Positions 35,201-47,898 of a stretch of 64,000 nucleotides of DNA are shown in pieces. The stretch comes from Argentina anserina (Eukaryota > Streptophyta > Magnoliopsida > Rosales > Rosaceae), in contig NC_065873.1 of the NCBI RefSeq assembly GCF_933775445.1, forward strand, positions 2,852,001 through 2,916,000, read 5' to 3'. The position numbers were made by a program, and so were the translations under genes. Each line of letters starts with the position of its first letter. The first letter of the stretch is position 1. Below the pieces are notes generated by a model. That model did not search any database, had not been told where the DNA came from, and saw only the letters and a list, made by a program, of their open reading frames with translations.

Positions 35201-36313
35201 GCGGATTGTAATATAACAATATTGTTTGTAAGTCTTTTCATTCGCTTTGTAAACAATGTTAAATTATGAATACAGTATTAGAATGAATAATGTAATAATG
35301 TCCTATGATTTAAAAGATTCCGATTCATAGTACGGTTATGTGTTTGCTCCATCTTGTGAATGCCTCAGTTACTATGTATAATGTAGCAGTACCTTATTGA
35401 ACGATGTTGGGTGTTTTGTATGGGCAAGTGTCATGTCAATTGGTCAGTGCAGGGTGGAAGTTCTCTCAGGATTCAAGAATCTTTTTTTTTTCTTTGTAAA
35501 TTTCACGGCTAATATGAAGGCATGCAACTAAGGTTTTCTTCTTTTGGGTATGAATAAGAACGAATCTCTGGGAGGAAAAGGCGACAGGTATTCTTTTCTT
35601 ACATTCTGATTCCAAATCCTGTGACTTCTTGGTTGCCACACATAAATGACAGCATTTCCATTCCTTGCCAAATCAATCTTCATCATCCTTTTGATTTCTT
35701 GAACCGACTGTCAAAGATAAAATTGACCTGTACTTCCTAAATGCGTGACGTGTTTGATTTATGAAGCCGTTTGTCCATGAGAAGGTAGACTGGTGTCCCG
35801 TGAGAATTTGCAATCACAGAAAAATGAATCAAAGTATTGCAACCACATAACAGTTTATACGTAAGAATATACTTATAGCATTGGAGGACATATGTTCTTT
35901 ATTATGATCATAATACAAGCACCACTTATACCATGGAAGTTATACACGTACAATTCTAAGAACATGACCAATCTTTGCGACAATCTTCAGTTTCTCTGTT
36001 GGAGGCTGGAGCCAACATGGAACTTTTCCGAAAGCCGGAAAGCGGGTACATGACTCCATCTTGACGCAAGAAGCGAGAGGTTTCTCATCAACTTCTCCCC
36101 CGTCTGCTTCACAGCCAAATCACAAAGCAAAACCAATTACGATGCAGAAAAGTATATATGTACACAATATATCTCTATTCCTTCCGTCTGATCCTACAAA
36201 CTTTACATCAGGACATCACGATTGGATACTTAAATCAATGTCATTTACAAGATATGCTGATATGCACATGGAATATTTAATTGCAGTCCATTCGTAAGCC
36301 AAAAGCAGTCACG
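35201..36313. other. 3-prime regions of convergent genes
   Basis: The untranslated tails of the UGT gene (plus) and the lipase gene (minus) meet here. The short plus-strand frame at 36061-36297 lacks any motif and is not taken as a gene. Confidence 0.5.
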
Positions 36314-39300
36314 TTAAGAACTACTAGATTTTCTCCATGACCTAAAAAACTCGATCAACTGATTGTGAAAATCTTCCTTCGCTGTTGTGCTGACAATGAA
36401 GTCGACGTGACCATAGTTTTCAAGATAAACCAACTGTGGAGTAGACTGCAGTTCCTTCAGGGTGTGCTGAAAATCCGCCACATCTGCTAGAGCATCATTA
36501 CCTCCATAGGCCATCAATAGTGGCAGTGACTTGGGTATGAGACTAAGATCAAATGCAGGGGGGTTCAACTGACCATACTCAACCAGATTTTTCAGGATGC
36601 CATAGTCGTACTTTGCAAATGTACCCTTGCGGATCACTGCCAAATCCAAAATACAATTATCAGTGTATAAAGTGGATGATGTAAACAGATGGAATTCTTG
36701 CTAATATTAACATTATAGAGCATACTTTGGAAGAGATGGTGAAAATTCTTTGCAGATGATGGGTGGGGTTCATAATCAAGATAGAAATCCATACGTGAGG
36801 TATTGAAGCAACAATTCTTCCCTGAAATGGTAACGAACACCTTACAACCATTATATCCCTAAAATGCTGTCAAAGTACCTCATATTGCTAGATTTTGAAT
36901 AACAAATACATTGTCTAAAAGAAGCAATTCAGCCTTTTAATCTTCATCACGATATAATCGACAATGCAATCATGTCTACTGGCTATTTAAATTATACTTT
37001 ACAGTAAGGTAAGGGCCATTATACATATCCACATACTGACAGTTTAATGACCCTTTCAGTAATGCATATATAAAAAAAATATCAGACCTAGCCTAGACCT
37101 AGCCTAAACAGAAGAATTAAGAACCTCACATCTTACAAAATTTTGTTTCATCTTTGCATGGAAATAGCAGCTCGCATAAGCTCTAATCTTATTGCTTTTG
37201 AAATAACAAATAAAAATTTAGATCTACCATAAAGCCTCCCCATCAATGATGGACTAGAAAGATCAATGCCATAAATCTAACAACGCATTGACACTAAAAT
37301 GATTATAACAAAAATAAAAGGAAAATCTCTCAATTTATCACATTGATCTGCTTTATGGTGAAGTGGCTAATTGTGCTTAATCTAGGCCATATCACAGCAG
37401 AGCCACAGAAATAGTATTAGAAAAAATCACCACAGAAAAAGAGGTTTCTTTTAGAAAAAATTTCAAATGCCAGCAAGCAAGTATCAAATAAATGTCATAG
37501 ACGTCAACAATCTCAACATGTTCATGCCCACACACAATGAAAGAGGCAGAATCAAGAGTTGTGTATCTATGAAGTTGAACCTGTTATGCCGGTTAGTAAG
37601 TCATTGCAGTCAACATGGCCATCACATACTGTATTCAGAAGGTTAATTCCCCAATCACTGCATATAATTTAAATATGCACAACACGAGGTAAGATTAATA
37701 TGATGAAACCTCACGGCATGTAAGCAACAAAAATAGCAGGGAAAACAAAAGAGAAGATGGAGAAAGTGAAAGTGAACCTTCTAAAGTTAAGTTGATGGAT
37801 GCCCATAGCAAGAATCATCTACAAAAAGGAGCACAATCATCAGTTTTGGCACCACAAAATATTTGTTCAATATATCTTGCTGCAGACATGGAGTACCTGA
37901 TCAAGATGCACATCAACCATTCTATGAACAAATTGGGTACTGATATGGTCCAAATATGATATTGGACAGAGAAGAGTGGCAGCTTCAACCATCTCTGCTA
38001 TATCTGGCTGGGTGAACGCAGCTAATGACATGATTGTTCCCTGAGGACAAGGATAAATCAAGTTCAAACTCCAAAAGAGTAAAAAGAAGTGTAAAGGAAG
38101 GAGGTATGTAGTAGATGAAGAGATGTAAGACCTGTGAATGTCCAACAATAAAGACCTTGGAGTTTGTTATTGAATATATGTGGTTAATCATTTCTGAAAG
38201 ATCATATAGCGCCAATTCCTGCCAACTCCAGTCCCAATATTCCTGCAGCAGCATAAGCCATGTAACATCAGATTGTAAATAAGAAAATTATGAATTACAG
38301 ACTTACAGACCTTGAATACGATTCTTTTCCCCTGACAGATCTAAGATACGCTCAAAATACCAATCACCATATGTATCTTACATAAAGTAATAGAATTACA
38401 GAAACTACATACAGTATTATGTCTATCAAGATTCTTTTAAGTAAATAAGGTAGCTTCTAATTCCTGATTTCCTGTTATCCCGGTAAATTTGTGGAAAAAC
38501 CTATCTATAGGTGTATTCTTTCTTCTTACTCTCTAATCTGTTCCTCCAAAATTTTCTGTATTCAGATTGCTCATCCATAAAGAAGTGATGAGGCAGAAAA
38601 AGTAGGGCTCATATGTGACTCATTTTATCTTCAGTTAACGGAAAAGTATCAGAGATTTAGTGACTGGCAGATGCAATCTAAAATTTCACACAGTATCAGC
38701 TAATTGGCAGCCAAAATCACTCAGAAGAAATTAAATAATAGTTAATGGACTAAAACAAATGGTTTGAGTTTCATAAACCTTATCCTCTTCTGATAAAGAT
38801 ACATGCCCTTGACTCCAACGCGTACCACGCACATTTCCCACCCATACATCAAACCCTTCATCTGCGAGGACAAAGCCCAGTGATTGTTCGGGAGAATTTA
38901 AAAACCATGCATCACCTGCCTGTATATATATATAAAAAAAAAAACACAGGAACCATAAGATAAAGGGGTGGAATTAAACAGGTTAAATTGAACACCATGC
39001 ACATTACAACAGATTTTCTATCCCACAGATGTTTAAACTTTAGCTCAACTGCTGTTTTTAAGCCATAGATCAAAGTGGTTAAAATTTGACTTTTACAGTT
39101 TAGGAGTGTTGAACTAATTAATATGATAATAATGGGATGTAGTAGTTCAAAGTCTAATTAATTCATTAGGGAGCTAAATAAAATGAGGTACTGAGACATC
39201 AAGAGCTTTTTCTACTCCATGGTATCTCTAATCACTTCTTCAGAGCTCAAAGCAATCACAAAACAGCACAAATAACTGAGATTATATACAAAGGGCAACA

Positions 39301-41624
39301 TAACCCTGAACCACCTCAACCGAATAAACGTACAAAAGATGGAGGTGGTCAGAATGGACATATGGATTCTCAGCATGAGCTTGAAAATGATCATAGAGTC
39401 TTCAATTTCTGGTGTTAACATGTTAATTTGAGAATATATATCACATTTAAAGTTATAATCTGAAAAGTGAAGTTGTATGGTTGTTGCTTCAGTTGGAAGG
39501 ATACTGAAGTCTCTTTGATTTCTTCACATTTATTTCTATTGGATATGATCTAGAAGGAGAAGTTAAGAACCATTAGAAGATAAATAAAGTTTGATTTGAA
39601 GAAATAGTTTTAGGGACTGCCATGAACTCACGAATCTCATGTGGAGCAGCTAACAAGTCATTAATTAAAAAAATGATATAAATATTTAAGAGCTAGTCAT
39701 AAGATTAGTGGTGCGTGAAAATTGGTCTCCGTTATTTTTCTATTCACTTGGTGCTTGTTTTTTTTTTTTTTTGCAAGCTTTGTTTCCAATATAAAATTTT
39801 GAATTAACAGAAGTTATTACAAGTGCACATACGCTGGATGCAAAGTGAGAGCTGCCAGTGACCCCAAAGCCGTCATAATCACATACGAACACAAACACAA
39901 CCATGTTCCAGCAGCTAGAAATATCAGCCACAACATAGCCAATAATGCCTCACAGTTTAAAGCACCCACAGTTGTGGCAGCCGAGAAGCATCCCCTACTT
40001 AAAGGGAGAGAATTTGGCAACAACGACCAGAGACCAGTACTTCTTCTTGAAGAAGAGCAAATCGCTCTGTAATTAAGGTGTTTGGTAGTCAATTACAGCA
40101 AACTAACATGGTGCATAATGAATAAGAAAATAGCTAAATAGGTTTGCTGTTGTGTGTAATATTTTCTTTTTCGTTTTCTTTTCTGCACATATATATATAT
40201 ATATACATATCTATTATATGTAGATGCTTAATGAGTTCTGCTGGATGGATTGTAAATGTTGAAGGCAGTTCTTTTCCACATATATATACATATCTATTAT
40301 ATGTAGATGCTTAATAAGTTTTGCTGGATGGATTGTAAATGCTGAAGGCAGTTCTAGTATCACAGTACATAATTATTTCACACTGAAACTAGGAATATAC
40401 AACTGCTATATAATTGTACCTTTGAGCTACAGTTGCTGTTTGACTTGGCTATTCTTGGTCTATATATGTTCTTTTCTGTAAATGTTTTGGTCAGTTGTTC
40501 CTTTCTGTCATTGTGACTAGCACAAAGCAATAAGCCAACCATCAAAGTCTGGATGCTGGATCACTCATCTGCCATGTTAGAATTTGCCATCTTTTTTATT
40601 TTGACTGGAACTTTGATCTGGTTTCTACTGTCGACTACTTGGGTATGTTTAAAAATCTAAGGAACACTGTCGAGCATTGTCTAATCAACAGGCCAAATGT
40701 CCATAATTCTGTTAAAATATTCTCTCTTGCTATTAAACTTCTTTTAGATACTTTAGCAGCATGGCTTCATATAGATGCAGACCCAAAATCTCAGGAACAT
40801 TGACCGACACCCTTGAACCAGAAGGGTCTAAACTTTATCCTTTACACTAAACTATCTGGTGTACACTACTGTACAGTAACAAGATCAAGATGAGGTCAAT
40901 TTTCTGTTCCTTCTTTCTCAAGATTTTGGTCTTCTTAATTTACTTTTTAATACATAAAATTCAGGTGCTAAAAGCTAAACAATATTCTCCCCTCCATAGT
41001 ATCTCTAATCAGTTCATTACAGCTCAAACGAATCACTAAAAGCACAAATAAATCGCGACATAAATTATCTTAATTTAAACACTAATCTGTTTCAAAATTC
41101 CTATGCATCTGGCTATGTCTTCAAAAACACCAATCATAGTATAAGTCCACAAACATTGACAGTATGACACGATAAACTCATTCCAATCGTGACACAAGTA
41201 AAATTTACCATGAAGAGTCCATGCTGAAGCAGCACAGGAGGACCCGGCCGAGCTCCCAAATCCGCCTTGGGAGACCAAACGCGCTGAAGACCCAAGAAGT
41301 AGCCATCCCTAGTTTGAATCTGCACAGTTCCAACAACCAAAACATCAATCAAATCGTGTTGATCAGAGCTCGTCAAATTTGAGTCAAACACGCGAGAGTT
41401 CCGGCGGAATTGTGCGGAGGAATAGGACTCACTTTGTGCTCGGAGCAAGGGTAGCCGTTAGGGCGGATGAGACCGGCGCAGAGAGACTGCTGCGGGATCG
41501 GAAGGTGGAGATTGAAAGCTGTTCCGGTTGTGTTTTGGGCGAATTGTGCGGCGGAGATTGCGGAGGCGAAGAAGGAGATGAGGAAAGCTGACACCGCGAA
41601 AGGCGGGGAAGGGGAAGGGGCCAT
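36314..41624 (-). CDS. lysosomal-type acid lipase / triacylglycerol lipase (LIP1-like)
   Basis: An alpha/beta hydrolase of the gastric-lysosomal lipase family, like Arabidopsis LIP1, which hydrolyses triacylglycerol. Nine exons join in frame on the minus strand: 41433-41624, 41209-41319, 38779-38919, 38132-38242, 37897-38040, 37778-37818, 37581-37657, 36726-36821 and 36314-36636. They give 411 residues. A hydrophobic signal sequence lies near residues 8-26 ([19 protein letters not shown]). The nucleophile elbow GHSQG has Ser184; Asp352 (GGNDAL) and His381 (YGHVDF) complete the triad. LLQHG, probably the oxyanion region, ends exon 2. The 2.3 kb second intron holds a WRKY exon relic. Secretory or vacuolar location is inferred. 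Confidence 0.92.
39812..40072 (+). pseudogene. captured last exon of a group I WRKY gene
   Basis: An open frame of 86 codons plus TAA inside a lipase intron, antisense to the lipase. It begins [13 protein letters not shown] and continues [21 protein letters not shown], the second half of a group I C-terminal WRKY domain, ending in a WRKY3/4-like tail with EEEQ. The usual KHVER is missing, so the spacing between the cysteines and HNH is 18 rather than 23 and zinc binding is probably lost. The AG before it (TTAACAG then A-AGT-TAT) coincides with the conserved WRKY-domain intron acceptor, so this is a genomic exon copy, not a retrocopy. WRKYGQK is absent. Confidence 0.82.
40188..40356. repeat. 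tandem duplication of about 83 bp
   Basis: Two copies of a block containing CATATCTATTATATGTAGATG and GCTGGATGGATTGTAAATG, offset by 83 bp, in the second lipase intron. Confidence 0.8.
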
Positions 41625-43070
41625 CTAGAAGGAGGAGTGAGGTGGGAGCCAGAAGAAGAAGGCTTGCATGGGTTTGGTTGTTTTTGCTTCACGGGTGGCA
41701 TTTTGAGGGCGGTACGGTCTACGCGCGCTTTTGGATGAGTGCTGCCAAACCACCAACGACCTCGACTTAACAGTAAACACGTGGCGGTGATTGGGTGATT
41801 TACTATTACCGTACCTTGAAAATAAAGAAAATTAGTTACTGCAGAAATCCAATTTTTATCTGTGTATATGAGAATTTGGACAAATTATATTAAGTAGCAA
41901 ATCATGTTATAAAATAATCAATCAGTTTTGTATTTCCAATTATGAGAGTATGAATTTCGAGTCAACATCTGAAACAGCGGAGCTCGAGGAGGAACCAGGT
42001 TCAGGCGACCCGGTGGAGGCAATGGAGCTATAATTAAATCTGGAGGAAAACGATGGTTTTGGTTAGGAGTAATACAAGGGCTATGTTAGTCCAGATACTT
42101 ATATGGTGTTTCGAGAATCGAGAGATTCGCTTGCCCAAATCCTGATAAGTGTACTATGTGGTTTTAGGCCTGATGGTTTTGGCGGCAAGTTATCTTTAAT
42201 TTCAATTATTCATTTTTTTTCTTTGTGTTTTAATTTTCTTGGATTTTCCGATTGTTCAAAAAAATTTGCTTGGTTTGTTTCTAGGCTTATTTTAAATTGT
42301 TTTGGTTTGGAACTCTTTAGTTTTGTTGTGAAACTCTTATTTTTGCCTGACTTAGTATAAGTCGGTCATATGACATTTCGCCTTTGAAATACAATTTCCA
42401 CAAATTTCAAACTAAAAAATACGAAGAGAAAACTCTAGCAACAAACTAACTTTATTTTGTTAGAAATTAGAATGCTTTAGGGACAAATAAGAAATAACTG
42501 TTCAGAGTCACATCAAACTTTTGAAATACAATTATTAGTGAGTTACAACTTACAACTTACAAACATGACACACGATTTATATGCATACACATCATTACAC
42601 TAGCTGGGTATGTAATCGACTTTCCTAATCATACACAAGGTAAGAAGATCATTCACTACCTCAGCAAACAAACTGAGGGATAATCTGATTGAAGGTGTAA
42701 CTCTGATCTTGAGCTAAATTATATAAACAAAAATTGGCCTAAATAGTTGTTTATTCAAGTCAAAGCTGGTAGAGCATCCATTCCCATCCAATTTGTTTCC
42801 TAAAAATTGAAGAATCCGGTGCCCTTCATGCTGCACTGCGATTTCTAGGAACAAAATAGTCCAATCTCAGTTTCATACAACAAGTCACAACTGGACCAGG
42901 TTCATTGCACCAATCCAACAAAGTCCTCACTCCTCAGTCCTCCTCCCTATAAAGACTTGCATTAGTCCCATCAAAACCCCGACGTTATTCTTGTGTCTCA
43001 ACCTCTTCACTTCATTCTTAAACCCCCCAAACTCCAAACGTTAGTCGTCGTCATCTTCACCGCCGCAAAC
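41625..43070. promoter_or_regulatory. shared region between lipase and MTK starts
   Basis: The 1.4 kb between the divergent lipase and methylthioribose kinase start codons. A TATA box CTATAAAG at 42947-42954 lies about 115 bp before the kinase ATG. No TATA box is evident for the lipase. The frame at 42103-42360 has no motif and is left out. In-frame ATG codons upstream of both starts are not supported by family alignments. Confidence 0.55.
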
Positions 43071-46000
43071 ATGGCCTTCTCCGAGTTCAAGCCACTAGAC
43101 GACAAGTCGCTCATTGAGTACCTAAAGGCCACACCCTCCCTCTCTTCCAAGCTCAAGAACAACTTGGACAACTTGACCATCAAGGAAGTCGGCGACGGCA
43201 ATCTCAACTTCGTCTTCATCGTCGTTGGCGCTCATGGCTCTTTCGTTATCAAGCAGGTTATGGTTTTGCACCATCTGGGTTGTAATGGGTATTTCGTATT
43301 TGATTAAATAACTTGTTGGGTACAAACAAGTTTTGAGCTTTGATGTTATTGGGTTACTGCTGGCTGTTTCTGTCAGTTTGGTTAAAATTTTATGAACTTG
43401 ATAGAGGGAAGCAAAAGGATTGATCTTTAATGTTCCATGATGCAATGTGTTATTGGGTTACTGTAGGCTCTTAGTGGTAGAGTTGGTTAAGAATGGCTGG
43501 GTTCAATATGCTAGAGAGCTTGATATTTGGGTTAAAGGATTGAGCAACTGTTATTGTTATATTCTTTTCCTTAGTCTCGTTCTTCGTTGTTGCTTTTTCT
43601 TTGCTGGTTTGTCAGGCTTTAATGAAGTTTATCCATTGAACAAAAAAAATAAAAAAAGATTGAGCAACTGTTCTCTATTGGGTAACTACTGGATGTTTGT
43701 GTTGATTGATTAATATAGTATTGGATTCCGATATGTGAGAGACTTCTATTGGGGGGCTAAAGAATCGAGCTTTGATGTTCTGAAATGTGTTGTTGGGGGG
43801 TTTTGCAGGCTCTTCCATACGTGCGTTGTATAGGCGAGTCATGGCCGATGACAAAGGAAAGAGCTTATTTTGAGGCACTGGCACTAAGAGAGCACGGTCG
43901 TTTGAGTCCTGATCATGTGCCTGAAGTTTATCATTTTGATCGGACTATGTCTTTGATTGGCATGCGCTATTTGGAACCTCCACATATCATATTGCGGAAG
44001 GGATTGATTGCTGGAATTGAGTACCCTTTGCTGGCTGACCACATGTCAGACTATATGGCAAGGACCCTGTTCTTCACTTCTCTCATTTATCATAATACTA
44101 CTGACCACAAGAAGGCAGGTATGCTGTGTTAATTGATATTCTATTACTTGCTTACACATGCCTTCTGCTTCATTAATAGAACACATGTTCAGATGCTTCC
44201 ACATTCATATAGAAACAACTTAATTGGTTGGGGAGTAAATAGTTACAGTGTTTGAACATAGATATGTCGATTACTACTTGGCCTATATTATATGAAATTC
44301 AGAGTTTAGGAGCTGTGTTCTACTAAACATGTTCATTTTTTTTATGGGTCCGAGTCTTTTTAAGTATTGTTAGGCTACATATTGAACATGGCAACGTGTA
44401 AGGTGATTTTAATTGTGTTAGAATCATATAGGGAGCCTCTCTATATGCATTGTTGATCTGTTATTATCGTTACAACTTTGGGGCACTCCTCTTAGTAAAT
44501 TTAGTATAATGTGAATTTTAGTTTGTTGTTGCATTGAACTAAGTTCTTGGGACCTCTTGCTAATATATGTAATTTTTTCTGCTAATAATGGAACTTAGTC
44601 CTTGGTCACAAGGAATTTCTCTGTTCTTTTTTCTTTGTGAAATCTACCGTATATTACTTTAAAAGATCATCTGAAAGTGCCCTTTCTGCAGTTGCTGAGT
44701 TTTGTGGAAATGTGGAGTTATGTAGGCTCACTGAGCAAGTTGTTTTCTCTGACCCTTACAAAGTATCTGAGTATAATCGCTGGACTTCTCCTTATCTTGA
44801 TTCTGATGCTGAGGCTGTGCGAAAGGATAATGCTTTGAAGCTTGAAGTTGCTGAGTTGAAATCTATGTAATAAAAATATCTTATCTTAGCATCATTGTCA
44901 ATTTTTTGATGATGACTTTCCATTGGTTCCCCTTGTAGCACTGATCTTTGTAGAAATATCATCCAGTAGTCCCTGCGTTTGACTGGCATCAAGTGGTTTG
45001 ACTGATCAAGTTGCTATTTCTTTAGGTTCTGTGAGAGAGCCCAAGCCCTAATACATGGAGATCTTCACACTGGTTCCGTGATGGTGACTCCTGATTCAAC
45101 TCAAGTTATAGATCCAGAATTTGCATTTTATGGACCAATAGGTTTCGATATTGGAGCTTTTCTGGGAAACTTGATTTTGGCTTTCTTTGCCCAAGATGGG
45201 CATGCTGATGAACAAAATGATCGAAAAGTAAGTGATTGTCTATATTGTTCTGTCAGTTTTTTATGGTCCAGTGTTGATCCTATAACTTATTACATTCATT
45301 TATTCGTTTCTTTGTAAGGAACCATTTCTAGTATCTTGATACTACAATATTTTTGCAGCTTGGTATCTCTCTTTTGCATACTGTTTATCATACTCTTTGA
45401 TGTTATTTTGGTTTTTGGTGTTATAGTCCATAATAGATAAGTAGATCATTAACTTGTAGTTATAGACAGGGCCAGCCCTGAGAAATCAGGGGCTCAAGGC
45501 GAGTTATAGAATGAGGCTCGTGACACTCATATATATGGCCACATTTTTTAAAATTCTATATGTAGTAAAATAACTTGATCAAAAACTTATAAAATCTTAA
45601 ATTTACAACAAATACCATTCTGTATACTAATTATATGCGAAAATCATGAGGTCAAACCTTAAATTACAAGTAGTATATCAAAGCTTGCTTGTCAGTGAGC
45701 ATATATGTTGCTTGAAAGTTTTAGAATTCAGACTTTAGTTGGTGAGAAAACTCCATATAATCACATACTTTTTGAAAGACCATATTGTTTAGTCTACCAC
45801 CCCAAACTCGAGTTGGGTACTTGTATTGTTATTACTTGATAATCTTACGCAACAGATTTCATTTGTACTATTTAAATGGTAATTGACTGGTTATGATATG
45901 TAGAGTGAAAAAAGATGAATGTAAACTAATATTTATTGTCTACGTACAAGTATGTGAGTTGTATACATACAATAACTAGCTATAGTGAGGGAATGAAGGA

Positions 46001-47837
46001 AGTGATTATCAATTACAGTGAGATAATTAATTGATGGAATGAAGAAAGCTAGTGATCGACCAATAACTATTTTCCATCTATCATAATATTTTCACAAACT
46101 TGGGGCCTCTATAGATGGGGGCTCTAGGGGGAAGCCTCTTGAGCCTACCCTCAAGGTTGGCTCTGTTAATAGATACTGTCAAGTACATATACTCTCACCT
46201 GACTTCAGCACATTTAGTTGTGGTTTATGCAAAAGAATCTATTTATTTCTTCGCTGTATGACTTAGCATTTATGAAATCCTTCTCATCTTGCCATTTTAT
46301 CAAATTGATAGTGAAGAGTACCCTATAGTGTTCATGTACATAACTAATTTGTTACTTTGAAATGTGGTAATAGAGTACCTACTGTACCGTCCATTTGCTT
46401 AGTTTTACCCTGAACATAATAATAATATCTTCTGGTAATTGGTTGAGCATATGCATTAGTCTCACTGTTGAATCATCTCTGGACTATTGAGGTAAAAGAA
46501 CAAAACTGTTTTAAACTAAAATTGTTTGAGAAGGCTTTCTCTTCACATAATAAAATTTAAACTCTGACGGTCTAAACATTACCTTAGAAACTTTGTACTT
46601 TATAAAGAAAAACAGAGTTTAGAGAACGTTTTTTTTTTTCAACTTTATAGTGGTTGGTCTTTGTTACCAGTGATTATGCATTTGGCAGTTGGAATTAGAC
46701 AGAAAATGAGTTATCTGTAATATTGATAATAGGAGTTGTTGATTAGGAAAAAAAAAAAGAGTAGGAGATGATGTAGAGCTGGTCCTTTGCATTTTATAGT
46801 CTACGTGAGATTGCTCTCAGCTTCCACTGCTGTATTTGGACTCAGGAATCTTATTTGCACTGTCATTGTACTTTTAACACTTTGTGGATTATTGTATCTT
46901 TTATCCAAAATTTCACCAAAATATGCATTTGACTCGTGATGTGGTCTGCATTCAAAATTAAACTTTAGTTAGTTTGTAACAATGTTTGGATTAGTCCGAA
47001 ATTCTGGATGTTATCAGAAACATGTTACAAGTAATGAGGTCATTACATTGACCCATAATTTGACTTGCTATTTCTTATGGTTCATTTAATGTGAGTCTTA
47101 AGTATCATATCAGACCTTCTTTGTGGTGCAGGCATACAAGGCTTGGATTTTGAGGATAATTCAAAATACATGGAACCTTTTCCACAGAAAATTCATTGCA
47201 CTATGGGATGCGAACAAAGACTCTGGTGATGCGTATCTTCCTGCAATTTATAACAACTCTGAGCTTCAACAGCTTGTACAAGACAAATTTATAAAAGATT
47301 TGTTGCATGATACCCTTGGATTTGGAGCTGCGAAAATGATAAGGTAAGAGAGACCCCCTTTTGTTACTTCATCCATGCAATTTCTCATATTTGTTATTTT
47401 TCAGAAGTTTTACCATTTTGCTCTGTGCTTCCCATAATATTGAATATCTCTCAAGCTTCAGTCTTCTTCGTTTGATTTGTTATCAGTTTCTGGCAGGTTT
47501 CCATGTTGAATGATTGTTTACTAAAAATTACACACTAATAGATTGATGAATATAATGCATGTTTGTACCATGTATAGCTTGTGTGCGATTATTCTCTATA
47601 TTTTGAATCTTTGATTTCTTTGTGTAAGCTGTTGATATAATTGCTCGGTAAAACATATTAATCGGCAGGAGAATTGTTGGCGTGGCACATGTTGAAGATT
47701 TTGAGTCCATCACTGATGCTAGCAAGAGAGCGGGTTGCGAGCGACGGGCACTCAAGTCTGCAAAGCTGATTCTCAAGGAGAGGAGAAAATTTCAAGCCAT
47801 TGGGGAAGTTGTTTCAGCCATTCAACAAATCCAGTAA
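43071..47837 (+). CDS. methylthioribose kinase
   Basis: Phosphorylates 5-methylthioribose to its 1-phosphate in the Yang cycle, which recycles the methylthio group released in ethylene, nicotianamine and polyamine synthesis. Six exons with GT-AG introns, 43071-43256, 43809-44118, 44692-44866, 45026-45227, 47132-47343 and 47669-47837, give 417 residues, about the usual plant length. The kinase-like core shows GDGNLNFVF near residue 43 (nucleotide loop), IHGDLHTGS with the probable catalytic Asp236, and IDPEFAFYG with the metal-binding Asp253. MAFSEF at 43071 matches known plant starts; the earlier in-frame ATG at 42993 does not. The fourth intron holds a hAT-like element. Intact. Confidence 0.94.
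45459..46173. mobile_element. hAT-like non-autonomous element in an MTK intron
   Basis: A 699-bp element at 45467-46165. The left end CAGGGCCAGCCCTGAG pairs with the reverse-complemented right end CAGAGCCAACCTTGAG. Flanks GTTATAGA and TTAATAGA agree at six of eight positions. Internal sequence is AT-rich with no transposase. Confidence 0.75.
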
Positions 47838-47854
47838 TGACTTAAGATGCATTA

Positions 47855-47898
47855 GCGTACTGTTTTACCAAACAGAGCGTACTGTTTTACCAAACAGA
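47855..47898 (+). repeat. 22-bp tandem duplication in the MTK 3-prime UTR
   Basis: GCGTACTGTTTTACC plus AAACAGA occurs twice in direct succession (47855-47876, 47877-47898), 18 bp after the stop codon. Confidence 0.9.

Noticed and set aside
42993..43070. Upstream in-frame ATG for methylthioribose kinase
   Set aside because: The added residues do not fit plant MTK proteins, whose start matches MAFSEF at 43071. The TATA box position also fits the later start.
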